A stretch of DNA of 12,657 nt from Ilumatobacteraceae bacterium (lineage in GTDB: Bacteria > Actinomycetota > Acidimicrobiia > Acidimicrobiales > Ilumatobacteraceae). The notes beneath the pieces were generated by a model. That model saw nothing but the letters and a program-made list of their open reading frames with translations, had not been told where the DNA came from and did not search any database. The position numbers and the translations under genes were made by a program. The stretch lies in NCBI GenBank assembly GCA_023253435.1, contig JALRGJ010000023.1:1-12657 (forward strand), given 5' to 3'. Positions 1-7,116 of the stretch are shown here, one piece after another; positions within the stretch are counted from its first letter, which is position 1, and every line of letters begins with the position of its first letter.

Positions 1-302
1 ATGAAGTTGCTCATGATTCAACTGGCCCAGCCCTGTTGCTGACTGCGCGTGGCAATCGAATGAGCCGCAGAGATGTCACTCGTTTGTTAGATGAAGCATG
101 CGAGCGCGCCGGAATTGTGGGGGGAACACATCCGCACGCCCTCAGACACTCATTTGCAACCCATCTCATGGATAACGGCGCAGACACTCGCTCCATTCAA
201 GAATTACTTGGCCATAGTGATGCCGCAACAACGCAGCGTTACACCCATGTCAGCAAAGAACGGCTGCGCGAGGCATATACAGAAACGCATCCCCGGGCAT
301 GA
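1..302 (+). CDS. xerC: Tyrosine recombinase XerC/XerD family, C-terminal part (5' truncated by window edge)
   Basis: Site-specific tyrosine recombinase; Xer proteins resolve chromosome dimers at dif near the terminus during division. Only about the last 99 residues are present; the reading frame is open from base 3 and the start lies before the window. The catalytic-domain C-terminal half is clear: the HxxR box (HALRHSFATHL), the second His/Trp-box equivalent (LLGHSDAATTQRYTHV) with the tyrosine nucleophile in 'QRYTHV', and the typical terminal 'HPRA'. The final stop TGA (300-302) overlaps the ATG of the downstream sigma gene, so the two are probably translationally coupled. XerC rather than XerD is inferred from position: in other actinobacteria xerC lies just upstream of rpsB. 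The sequence present cannot separate the two paralogues. Confidence 0.9.
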   Translation, partial: EVAHDSTGPALLLTARGNRMSRRDVTRLLDEACERAGIVGGTHPHALRHSFATHLMDNGADTRSIQELLGHSDAATTQRYTHVSKERLREAYTETHPRA

Positions 303-1051
303 ACGCTCTGCCACTTCGTTACACGATCGAAACTGCATGGGAGACGTTTCATGCTTCTCAAGAACCAACCGCACGAGATTGGCTTGTTGTTCACTATGCA
401 TCATTGGTGAAATTCGTTGCGGGTCGTCTTTCGGCTGGTCTTCCAAGGAGCGTGGATACAGGTGATCTCGTCAGTGCTGGGGTATTTGGCTTGATGAACG
501 CCATTGATAAATATGACCCGAGTAATGGCGCAAAATTTGAAACCTATGCCATTCCAAGAATTCGCGGAGCAATTTTGGATGGATTGCGAGCACTCGACTG
601 GGTGCCGCGCTCGGTTCGTTCTCGTTCTCGTTCGGTGCAAGATGCAATCGCATCACTGGAACATGAGTTGGGTCGAACTCCCACCGATGAAGAAATTGCT
701 GCTGAGTTACAGATCACCATAGAAGAACTAGAGAAGTGGCTGGCAGATATTGCTGCGGGGGCTGTTGGTCCTTTAGATCACGTGGCCATGGATAACGCAC
801 CGGCAGACAACGAAGCAGAGCTTCAGCCGGGCAAGGCCATGGAAGATGGTGAACTTCGGGATGCCATGCGCGGTGAAATCTCAAAACTGCCAGAGCGAGA
901 ACAGGCAATTTTGATTTTGTATTACGACGATGGTCTCACGCTTGCAGAAATTGGTGAAGCACTTGGGGTGACCGAAAGTCGCGTATCGCAGATTCATACA
1001 AAAGCAGTACTGCAATTACGTTCGCGTTTGGCAGCCGCCGGAATGGGCTAG
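299..1051 (+). CDS. whiG: RNA polymerase sigma factor, WhiG/FliA (sigma-28) family
   Basis: Alternative sigma factor of 250 residues, full length for the FliA/WhiG family. Region 2 spans roughly residues 25-100, with the core-binding 'DLVSAGVFGLMNAIDKYDP' stretch and the -10-recognising 'FETYAIPRIRGAILDGLR' stretch. 'DWVPRSVRSRSRSV' (100-113) opens region 3, followed by 'ELGRTPTDEEIAAEL'. Region 4 (about 190-245) ends with the helix-turn-helix 'LTLAEIGEALGVTESRVSQIH' region that reads the -35 element. In Streptomyces WhiG controls sporulation and in flagellated bacteria FliA controls motility; which applies here is not visible. No anti-sigma gene adjoins it. The ATG overlaps the xerC stop (ATGA), indicating co-transcription. 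Family assignment is secure; the symbol follows actinobacterial synteny and is less certain. Confidence 0.9.
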   Translation: MNALPLRYTIETAWETFHASQEPTARDWLVVHYASLVKFVAGRLSAGLPRSVDTGDLVSAGVFGLMNAIDKYDPSNGAKFETYAIPRIRGAILDGLRALDWVPRSVRSRSRSVQDAIASLEHELGRTPTDEEIAAELQITIEELEKWLADIAAGAVGPLDHVAMDNAPADNEAELQPGKAMEDGELRDAMRGEISKLPEREQAILILYYDDGLTLAEIGEALGVTESRVSQIHTKAVLQLRSRLAAAGMG

Positions 1052-1088
1052 CTCTTCCACGCTCAGCTTTCACGGCACACATCACAAT

Positions 1089-1559
1089 GTGATTGTTGGT
1101 CTTTTGCTATGTGTGCTCTCAATAGTGCCACCGGTTCCCGGGCGAGTAGTTCAGCGTTTTGTGGCACCCGCATGTGAGCGGTGTCCAGGTCATCGGGGCA
1201 TCACAATCGAGTCAGCTACGGGTGATTCGGTAGTGGCAGTTGTTTCAGGAGTCGTGGTGTTTGCCGGATGGGTGGGGGGAAGTCTCTATGTTGTGCAAGA
1301 GATTCGACCCGGAGTGAAGATCACCTACGGAAAAATGCACAAGATCAGTCCCAGTCTGGTTGACGTCAACTCGGATGTGGCGTCTACTCATGTCCCGTTA
1401 CCCACTGGGGCGGAGCTGGGAGTGGCTGGTCCGTCTACATATTTAGGCGTTCGAGTGCGTGGGCACTATGTAGAACCCATGCGGTATTTGGGAATGGCTG
1501 GGGCCAGGCTCCGTGGTGCAGGAGGACTCATTGTGGGGGGAAGGGGCCAGCCCCGATAG
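1089..1559 (+). CDS. Degenerate LytM/M23 peptidase-like protein, probably exported
   Basis: Small protein of 156 residues with a GTG start; no other in-frame start codon exists between the sigma stop and this GTG, and no clear Shine-Dalgarno is visible. Residues 2-13 are hydrophobic and may be a short signal peptide or anchor, though no positive N-region precedes them. Residues 30-135 resemble the LytM fold: 'CPGHRGITIES', 'VVAVVSGVVVFAG', 'ITYGKMHKIS' and 'GPSTYLGVRVRG' line up with the family's HxxxD, beta-strand, Y-x-H and HxH blocks. Active M23 enzymes cut peptidoglycan cross-links using Zn held by His, Asp and His. Here only H35 is kept: the Asp position is T39 and the HxH positions read S116 and Y118. 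It is therefore probably not catalytic and may act as a binding or regulatory domain. M23-like genes beside rpsB are common in actinobacteria. Confidence 0.65.
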   Translation: MIVGLLLCVLSIVPPVPGRVVQRFVAPACERCPGHRGITIESATGDSVVAVVSGVVVFAGWVGGSLYVVQEIRPGVKITYGKMHKISPSLVDVNSDVASTHVPLPTGAELGVAGPSTYLGVRVRGHYVEPMRYLGMAGARLRGAGGLIVGGRGQPR

Positions 1560-1586
1560 TCTTTCAAAGGCCTGCAGGAGCCTTTG
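1542..1586 (+). terminator. Paired hairpins after the M23-like gene (weak terminator or leader structure)
   Basis: Two inverted repeats follow or overlap the end of the M23-like gene. The first is GGGG-CCAG-CCCC inside its last codons. The second is CAAAGGC (1565-1571) paired with GCCTTTG (1580-1586), a 7-bp stem with an 8-base loop. Neither is followed by a real T-run, so they are poor intrinsic terminators. They may instead belong to the rpsB leader or protect an RNA end. Function is inference. Confidence 0.3.
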
Positions 1587-1624
1587 GCCCTTGCCGACAC
1601 AAGAAATCATGCACATCGGCCAAC

Positions 1625-1678
1625 TGCGGTCGCCTCGGCGTCGGACCGATGTGTGGACAACCGCAGAAGGAGAAAATC
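1625..1678 (+). promoter_or_regulatory. rpsB leader: alternative hairpins and Shine-Dalgarno
   Basis: TGCGGT (1625-1630) is an exact inverted match to ACCGCA (1660-1665), which directly abuts the Shine-Dalgarno AGAAGGAG (1665-1672), six bases before the rpsB ATG. The same upstream arm can instead pair as CGGTC (1627-1631) with GACCG (1644-1648). The two pairings exclude each other. S2 autoregulation of rpsB-tsf through the 5' leader is established in E. coli; that this leader does the same is inference. I found no convincing promoter here. Confidence 0.35.
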
Positions 1679-2536
1679 ATGGCTGTCGTATCAATGCGAC
1701 AAATGTTGGAAGCTGGCGTCCACTTCGGTCACCAGACTCGTCGTTGGAACCCAAAGATGAAGCAATTCATTTTCGGAGAGCGCAACGGCATTCACATCAT
1801 CAACCTCGACCAAACACTCGAGCGCACCGAAGTTGCATATGCATTCGTTCGTGACCTTGTTGCCAATGGCGGAACCATTTTGTTCGTCGGCACCAAGAAG
1901 CAAGCTCAAGACCCCATTCGCAATTACGCCGAAAAATGTGGAATGCACTATGTGAATGAGCGCTGGTTGGGTGGCATGCTCACCAACTTCGAAACAATTT
2001 CAAAGCGCGTTGGCAAAATGCAAGAGTACGAGCGCATGAAAGTCTCTGGAGACTTTGAAGCTATGCCAAAGAAAGAGGCTCTGCTTCTTTCTCGTGAACT
2101 AGAGAAGTTGCAAAAGAACTTGTCAGGTATGGCAAATCTTTCTCGTCGTCCCGATGCAATTTTTGTTCTCGACACAATGAAAGAGCACATTGCTGTCACA
2201 GAGGCCAACAAGTTGAAGATCCCCGTTATTGCCGTGGTGGACTCAAACGTTGACCCAGATCTCATTCAGTATCCAATTCCAGGCAACGACGATGCCATTC
2301 GCGCTAACGACCTTCTCACTCGCGTGATTGCAGAGGCTGTTATTGAAGGACGTTTCATTGCACAGAAGCGCAATCCAGGTGGAGCCGCTGCTGCGCCAGT
2401 AGAGCGTTCCGGTGAGGAAGCTGCAGCGTTTGAAGCAGCCCAGGCAGAAGCACGTCGTCAGGCAGCTGAACAGCAGGCTGCACGTGAAGCACGCCTCGCC
2501 GCACAAAAAACCCCCGACACACCCCCAGCGGAGTAA
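1679..2536 (+). CDS. rpsB: 30S ribosomal protein S2 (uS2)
   Basis: Structural protein of the small ribosomal subunit, 285 residues. The family signatures are all present: 'MRQMLEAGVHFGHQ' near the N-terminus, 'WNPKMKQFIFGERNGIHIINL', 'GTILFVGTKKQAQ', 'NERWLGGMLTNFETI' and 'PVIAVVDSNVDPD'. The start is the ATG at 1679, because it follows AGAAGGAG at six bases and matches the usual S2 beginning (MAVVSMRQM); in-frame codons upstream lie in the leader. The last ~55 residues form an Ala/Glu/Arg-rich, probably helical tail, commonly seen in actinobacterial S2. tsf starts four bases after the stop, the near-universal rpsB-tsf pairing, so the two should be co-expressed. Confidence 0.98.
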   Translation: MAVVSMRQMLEAGVHFGHQTRRWNPKMKQFIFGERNGIHIINLDQTLERTEVAYAFVRDLVANGGTILFVGTKKQAQDPIRNYAEKCGMHYVNERWLGGMLTNFETISKRVGKMQEYERMKVSGDFEAMPKKEALLLSRELEKLQKNLSGMANLSRRPDAIFVLDTMKEHIAVTEANKLKIPVIAVVDSNVDPDLIQYPIPGNDDAIRANDLLTRVIAEAVIEGRFIAQKRNPGGAAAAPVERSGEEAAAFEAAQAEARRQAAEQQAAREARLAAQKTPDTPPAE

Positions 2537-2540
2537 TCAC

Positions 2541-3329
2541 ATGTCATACACAGCAAAGGATGTTCAAAGCCTTCGCCAGTCAACTGGCGCAGGAATGATG
2601 GACTGCAAGAAAGCACTCGAAGAAAACGGTGGCGATCTTGAAGGCGCAAAGCAGTGGCTGCGTGAAAAGGGTCTTGCCGCAAGCGCAAAGCGCGATGATC
2701 GCGACAATGCTCAAGGACTCATTGCCATTGTTGTAGAGCCAACCCGTGCAGCTCTCGTGAAGTTGAAGTGTGAAACAGACTTCGTTGCTTCTAGTGATGG
2801 TTTTAAGGCCGAGGGTGAGGCTCTTGCGCAGGCAGTGCTTGCACAAGGCGAGGCCGGAGTTGCTTCACGTGCTGCTCAAGTAGACGATCTCAAGGTCTTG
2901 CTCAAAGAGAAGATCGAAGTCGGTGAAGTAGTTCAGTTTGAAGCTGCTCCCGGGAACGTGCTCGACTCGTATTCACACATCCAAGGTGGCCGTGGTGTCA
3001 ACGGAGTCATTGTTGAAATGTCTGGAGCATCGCAAGAGTTGGCCCACGACGTAGCAGTGCATATTGCATTCGCGCGTCCTCGTTACCTCAGCCGTGAAGA
3101 TGTGCCTGCAGATGTTGTGGCTAAAGAGCGTGAAACTCTTGAAACAATCACACGCAACGAAGGCAAGCCAGATGCTGCGATTCCAAAAATTGTTGAAGGT
3201 CGCATCAATGGCTTCTACAAAGACATTTGCCTTCTTGAGCAGCCATATGCCAAAGACGACAAAGTCAGCATTTCTCAGCTGATCAAAGATGCAAAGATCG
3301 TGCGATTCGCACAGGTGGAGATCGGCTGA
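2541..3329 (+). CDS. tsf: Translation elongation factor Ts (EF-Ts)
   Basis: Guanine nucleotide exchange factor that displaces GDP from EF-Tu, 262 residues, slightly shorter than the E. coli protein as usual in actinobacteria. The N-terminal UBA-like domain contains 'LRQSTGAGMMDCKKAL'. The exchange motif 'CETDFVA' is at residues 77-83 (D80, F81), the residues that invade the EF-Tu nucleotide site. The core ends with 'HIAFARPRYLSREDVPADVV' and a C-terminal 'FYKDICLLEQPYAKD' segment. The ATG at 2541 was chosen over longer in-frame options because it gives the standard N-terminus (MSYTAKDVQSLR) and lies just after the rpsB stop, with AGCGGAG as a modest ribosome site inside the end of rpsB. pyrH begins one base after the stop. 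Confidence 0.98.
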   Translation: MSYTAKDVQSLRQSTGAGMMDCKKALEENGGDLEGAKQWLREKGLAASAKRDDRDNAQGLIAIVVEPTRAALVKLKCETDFVASSDGFKAEGEALAQAVLAQGEAGVASRAAQVDDLKVLLKEKIEVGEVVQFEAAPGNVLDSYSHIQGGRGVNGVIVEMSGASQELAHDVAVHIAFARPRYLSREDVPADVVAKERETLETITRNEGKPDAAIPKIVEGRINGFYKDICLLEQPYAKDDKVSISQLIKDAKIVRFAQVEIG

Positions 3330-3330
3330 T

Positions 3331-4053
3331 ATGTCACGACCCAGTTGGTCCCGTGTAGTGCTCAAACTTTCTGGTGAAGCACTCGCTGAGCCTTCTGGAT
3401 TTGGCCTTGACAATTCCGTTCTTTCCCAAGTTGCTAATGAGCTTCGTGAAGCTCGTGAAGAACTCGGAACAGATATCGCCATCGTCGTTGGTGGCGGAAA
3501 CTTTTGGCGTGGGCTAAAAGGTGCTGGTCAAGGAATGGATCAGGCTCAGGCCGACTACATGGGAATGCTGGCAACGGTGATGAATGGTCTTGCACTGCAA
3601 GATGCACTGGAGCGTGCTGGACAGCAGTCGCGAGTGATGACTGCTATTGAGATGCCAAAGATTGCAGAGCCCTACATTCGTCGGCGCGCTCAAAGGCACC
3701 TTGAAAAAGGTCGCATTGTTATCCTCGCGGGCGGAACCGGAAACCCCTTCTTTACAACAGATACCGCTGCGGCCCTGCGCTGTGCAGAGATTGAGGCTCA
3801 AGCAATATTGAAGGGCACGCACTCTGGCGTAGATGGCGTGTACACCGCTGATCCAAAGCTGGATAAAACAGCAACTCGTTACGACCAGATCAGCCATATG
3901 GATGTCATTACTAAAGGCCTCAAAGTCATGGATTCCACAGCCATTTCGTTCTGTATGGACAAGAAATTGCCCATTGTGGTGTTCGACCTTCTCGCCCCTG
4001 GCAACGTGAAGTCCATTCTCAAGGGTGAGCAAGTAGGTACGCTGGTTGGGTGA
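3331..4053 (+). CDS. pyrH: Uridylate (UMP) kinase
   Basis: Phosphorylates UMP to UDP with ATP, the committed step to pyrimidine nucleotides; bacterial PyrH is a hexameric amino-acid-kinase-fold enzyme. It is 240 residues, standard length. Visible motifs are the phosphate-binding 'VVLKLSGEAL' (K12, near residue 9), 'VVGGGNFWRG' (about 53-62), 'ILAGGTGNPFFTTDTAAALR' (about 130-150), 'GVDGVYTADPK' and the C-terminal 'MDSTAISFCMD'. The ATG at 3331 is used because AGGTGGAG (3313-3320) precedes it and the family starts here; an in-frame upstream start would add a non-family extension inside tsf. Its TGA overlaps the frr GTG by four bases (GTGA), so translation is probably coupled. Confidence 0.98.
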   Translation: MSRPSWSRVVLKLSGEALAEPSGFGLDNSVLSQVANELREAREELGTDIAIVVGGGNFWRGLKGAGQGMDQAQADYMGMLATVMNGLALQDALERAGQQSRVMTAIEMPKIAEPYIRRRAQRHLEKGRIVILAGGTGNPFFTTDTAAALRCAEIEAQAILKGTHSGVDGVYTADPKLDKTATRYDQISHMDVITKGLKVMDSTAISFCMDKKLPIVVFDLLAPGNVKSILKGEQVGTLVG

Positions 4054-4607
4054 TTGAAGACACCCTGCTCGAGGCCGTCGAAAAGATGGAAAAAGCCATC
4101 GAGCATGTATTGGCTCAATATCAAGGTGTTCGAACTGGGCGAGCAAACCCTGCACTGATTGAAAAATTACAGGTGGACTATTACGGGTCCCACGTTCCCT
4201 TGCAGCAACTCGCCGGCTTTCAGGTTCCTGAGGCGCGGGTCCTCGTTGTGAAGCCACATGACAGGGGCGCAATGGCTTCTATTGAAAAGGCGATTCGAGA
4301 GAGCGACCTGGGTTTACAGCCATCAAATGATGGTGTTGTTATACGTCTCACATTTCCAGTGCTCACAGAAGAGCGACGCAAGGAATATGTGAAACTTGTA
4401 AAAAACATGACCGAAGATGGTCGAATTGCGATTCGCAACGTGCGTAGAGATGCGCGTAAGCAATTAGAGACTGCGGAGAAAAACTCAGAGATTTCTAAGG
4501 ACGAGCTTGAGCGTGCCGAGAAAGATCTTGAGAAATACACCCAGGATCACATAGAACAAGTCGACAAGGCTTTTGCTCGTAAAGAGCAAGAGTTGCTCGA
4601 GGTATAG
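4050..4607 (+). CDS. frr: Ribosome recycling factor (RRF)
   Basis: With EF-G, splits post-termination ribosomes so subunits can be reused. It is 185 residues, the canonical length. The three-helix bundle is recognisable: N-terminal helix 'AVEKMEKAIEHVLAQYQGV', then 'RTGRANPALIEKLQVDYYG', the beta-domain 'VPLQQLAGFQVPEARVLVV', 'IRLTFPVLTEERRKEYVKLV' and the long C-terminal helix with 'VRRDARKQL'. The start is GTG at 4050, overlapping the pyrH stop; translation from this GTG gives the typical N-terminus. The pyrH-frr pairing is near universal in bacteria. cdsA follows after a 48-base gap. Confidence 0.98.
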   Translation: MIEDTLLEAVEKMEKAIEHVLAQYQGVRTGRANPALIEKLQVDYYGSHVPLQQLAGFQVPEARVLVVKPHDRGAMASIEKAIRESDLGLQPSNDGVVIRLTFPVLTEERRKEYVKLVKNMTEDGRIAIRNVRRDARKQLETAEKNSEISKDELERAEKDLEKYTQDHIEQVDKAFARKEQELLEV

Positions 4608-4655
4608 AGCCGATGGCAACTACCGTTGTCCACGGATACCCGAAAGGGGAGAGAT

Positions 4656-5924
4656 ATGAGTGACGACATTTGGCGCCAGCGAGATGAAACTCCTGAAGAC
4701 AATTCAGGGTACGGAACCGACTTCGGTTCAGACTTTGGCACGGTGCAGTTTGCCGACGATCCCACCGCTGAGCCAGCGCTCACATTTCAAGGTGGGGACA
4801 CGGGAAATCTCCCGCACTGGACTGAACCCGCAACAGGGGAAATCCCTGTGGTAGACGATGACGACACAGATGTGTGGGGTTCATTCCAATCGTCAGAACC
4901 TAGCCAGCCATCACGTCGCCCAGAAAGACTTTCAATAGGCACAGATCCCACTGATGAACGACGTCGCGCTCCACGTGACATCACCGGTGGATTCGATAGA
5001 GACGTTTCGCGTGATATCACCGGAGGAGTTCCTCGTAGTACTCGACCAGCACCAGTGCGGCGTTCTGGACCACGTGGTCCTCAAGCTGCAATCGGACGTG
5101 ACATGCCCACAGCAGTCACGACTGCTCTCATTCTGTTGGGAGTTTTCTTTGGTGCCATCATGTGGCGCCCTGCTGCAGTCATGATCATTGTGCTTGCAGT
5201 TGTTGCGTTGGCAGCAGTGGAGTTTTTTAGCAAGGTCACAGAAAAGGGTTACAGGCCAGCAACCTTTGCTGGTCTGCTCACATGCATCGCTGCACCGTTA
5301 GCTGCATATTGGATCGGCGATGCAGCACTTCCGTTGGTCTTCGCTTTTGGTTTCCTTGCAACATCCATCGGATTCTTGGGTGCAACGAGTGTGCAAAGTG
5401 GACCCATGCCAAACGTGGCAATTACCACGATGGCGATGTCGTGGATTGGTCTTCTTGGTGCTTTCGCTGCATTGATCTTGCGCTACTCCGTTAATGGTGG
5501 AACGGCCCATGCAGGTACAGACACCTTGTTTATGGTGGCGATTGCCGTCATTGCAAACGACGTTGGCGCTCTCTTTGTGGGCGCATCTGTTGGTAAAACA
5601 CCGTTGCGTGAATGGGTGAGCCCTAATAAGACCATTGAAGGTGCAATTGGTGGCGGTCTTGCCAGCATTGTTGCTCTCATCATTGTGGGATCACAAAATG
5701 GAACATGGGACAAGATGTCTGAGTGGATTGTGCTTGGTCTGGTTGTTGCTGTGATGGCACCATTAGGAGACCTAGTGGAGTCAATGTTCAAGCGAAATCT
5801 TGATGTGAAAGATTTCGGCAGCATTATTGCCGGCCACGGTGGTGTGCTCGACAGGTTTGACGGATTCCTATTTGTACTTCCTGCTGCGTACTACCTCATG
5901 CTGGTCATGCAGCCTTGGCAATAA
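4656..5924 (+). CDS. cdsA: Phosphatidate cytidylyltransferase (CDP-diacylglycerol synthase) with long N-terminal tail
   Basis: Integral membrane enzyme making CDP-diacylglycerol from phosphatidate and CTP, the branch point for bacterial phospholipids. It is 422 residues from the ATG at 4656, chosen because AAGGGGAGA sits just upstream; a TTG at 4626 is a less likely start. Residues 1-148 are polar, Asp/Ser/Pro-rich and probably disordered, with 'LPHWTEPATGEIP' (about 52-64) and a repeated 'RDITGG' (107-112 and 119-124). From about 151 onward there are roughly eight or nine membrane segments. The CDP-alcohol signature is at about 376-402: 'SMFKRNLDVKDFG', then 'AGHGGVLDRFD'. The Pro common before GHGG is Ala here. 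The cytosolic tail's role is unknown. Context between frr and dxr is typical. Confidence 0.95.
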   Translation: MSDDIWRQRDETPEDNSGYGTDFGSDFGTVQFADDPTAEPALTFQGGDTGNLPHWTEPATGEIPVVDDDDTDVWGSFQSSEPSQPSRRPERLSIGTDPTDERRRAPRDITGGFDRDVSRDITGGVPRSTRPAPVRRSGPRGPQAAIGRDMPTAVTTALILLGVFFGAIMWRPAAVMIIVLAVVALAAVEFFSKVTEKGYRPATFAGLLTCIAAPLAAYWIGDAALPLVFAFGFLATSIGFLGATSVQSGPMPNVAITTMAMSWIGLLGAFAALILRYSVNGGTAHAGTDTLFMVAIAVIANDVGALFVGASVGKTPLREWVSPNKTIEGAIGGGLASIVALIIVGSQNGTWDKMSEWIVLGLVVAVMAPLGDLVESMFKRNLDVKDFGSIIAGHGGVLDRFDGFLFVLPAAYYLMLVMQPWQ

Positions 5925-5973
5925 TTGGTCCACCCGATACAACTTTGACCCAAGTCGCTGACACACTATTGAG

Positions 5974-7116
5974 GTGACTCGCAGGCGTATTGCAATAGCC
6001 GGATCCTCCGGTTCTATTGGCACCCAAACGATAGAGGTTGTGCAAGCAGAGCCTCAAAACTATGTGGTCACTGCTTTGGCGGTGGGTTCTTCATCCGAAG
6101 CTGTCATTGAGCAAGCTAAAGCCTTACAACCAGAAGTTGTAGTAGTGACTAATCCTTCGCTCATATCTTCGGTTGCAGCGGCTCTGCCAGGTGTCACAGT
6201 TACTTCACAACTCACAGACATTGTTGACGTTGCAGACGTTGTCATCAATGGAGTTGTTGGTTTTGCGGGATTGTCGGTCACCCTTGAGACTCTTCGAGCC
6301 GGAAAAATACTTGGGTTAGCTAACAAAGAAAGTCTGATTGCTGCTGGACCATTGGTGCAACCTTTGCGGTCAACTCCTGGGGCGGAACTTGTTCCCGTAG
6401 ACAGTGAACATTGCGCTATCCATCAATGTTTACGTTCTAGCAATAACACAGATCAAGAAGTTTCGCGGCTGCTTCTCACGGCAAGTGGTGGACCTTTCCG
6501 TGGCCGTAGTACGGACTCACTAAAAAATGTCACCGTTGCGGAGGCGTTAAGTCATCCAACATGGAAAATGGGTCCCAAGATCACCATCGATTCATCAACA
6601 TTGATGAACAAAGGTCTTGAAGTGATTGAAGCACATGAACTTTTTCGTGTGTCATTTGACAACATAGATGTTGTCGTGCACCCCCAGTCGGTGGTGCATT
6701 CAATGGTGGAATTTACAGATGGTTCCACCATTGCGCAGTTGTCTATGCCAGACATGCGACTGCCCATTGGGTATGCCATGGGTTACCCACACCGCATTGG
6801 CACTCCGTTTGGCAAAATTGATTGGGCTTCACTTTCCACTCTGACATTCGAAACTCCAGACAAAGCCACATTCCCATGTCTTGAGCTTGCATACGCCGCC
6901 GGCCGAGCAGGCGGAACGGCGCCAGCTGCATTGTCTGGCGCAAATGAAGTAGTGGTCGAAGCTTTTCTTCAGGGGCGCATCATGTGGGCAGACATTGCTG
7001 CTGTGAATGGAGCGGTCATGGATTCATTTGCGGTGACTACGCCAACAACCGTTGATGACATTTTGTTGGCAGATAAACAAGGGCGAGAGTTAGCAATGAT
7101 GGAGTTGTCACAGTGA
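5974..7116 (+). CDS. dxr: 1-deoxy-D-xylulose 5-phosphate reductoisomerase
   Basis: Second enzyme of the MEP isoprenoid pathway: NADPH-dependent isomerisation and reduction of DXP to MEP. It is 380 residues. The NADPH loop 'GSSGSIGTQT' is at 10-19; 'GLANKESLIAAG' precedes the metal ligands 'VDSEHCAIHQCL' (D143, E145); 'LLLTASGGPFRG' and 'HPTWKMGPKITIDSST' follow; 'NKGLEVIEAHELF' holds the third metal ligand (E216); and 'HPQSVVHSMVEF' and 'MPDMRLPIGYAMGYPHR' close the catalytic domain. The start is GTG at 5974, giving the usual short N-terminus; no strong Shine-Dalgarno is seen, only GAGG overlapping the start. Its stop overlaps the start of the protease gene (GTGA). The other MEP gene here, ispG, lies one gene downstream. 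Confidence 0.97.
   Translation: MTRRRIAIAGSSGSIGTQTIEVVQAEPQNYVVTALAVGSSSEAVIEQAKALQPEVVVVTNPSLISSVAAALPGVTVTSQLTDIVDVADVVINGVVGFAGLSVTLETLRAGKILGLANKESLIAAGPLVQPLRSTPGAELVPVDSEHCAIHQCLRSSNNTDQEVSRLLLTASGGPFRGRSTDSLKNVTVAEALSHPTWKMGPKITIDSSTLMNKGLEVIEAHELFRVSFDNIDVVVHPQSVVHSMVEFTDGSTIAQLSMPDMRLPIGYAMGYPHRIGTPFGKIDWASLSTLTFETPDKATFPCLELAYAAGRAGGTAPAALSGANEVVVEAFLQGRIMWADIAAVNGAVMDSFAVTTPTTVDDILLADKQGRELAMMELSQ

Noticed and set aside
1081..1093. ATCACA-A-TGTGAT palindrome spanning the GTG start of the M23-like gene
   Set aside because: Resembles a regulator half-site pair, but it is short, overlaps coding sequence and has no partner or promoter nearby; chance is likely.
1557..1562. TAGTCT as a -10 box for rpsB
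   Set aside because: It overlaps the stop codon of the preceding gene and has no -35 at proper distance (TTGTGG is 20 bases away).
2412..2540. Upstream extension of tsf inside rpsB
   Set aside because: The added residues have no EF-Ts similarity and overlap the S2 tail; the ATG at 2541 gives the standard N-terminus.
3514..4272. Long open frame on the minus strand opposite pyrH and frr
   Set aside because: Shadow of two well-recognised genes; its protein shows no family motifs and is rich in His, Cys and Ser as expected from antisense frames.
5945..5972. TTGACC with TATTGA as a promoter for dxr
   Set aside because: The -10 does not fit TANNNT and transcription would begin inside the dxr start codon.
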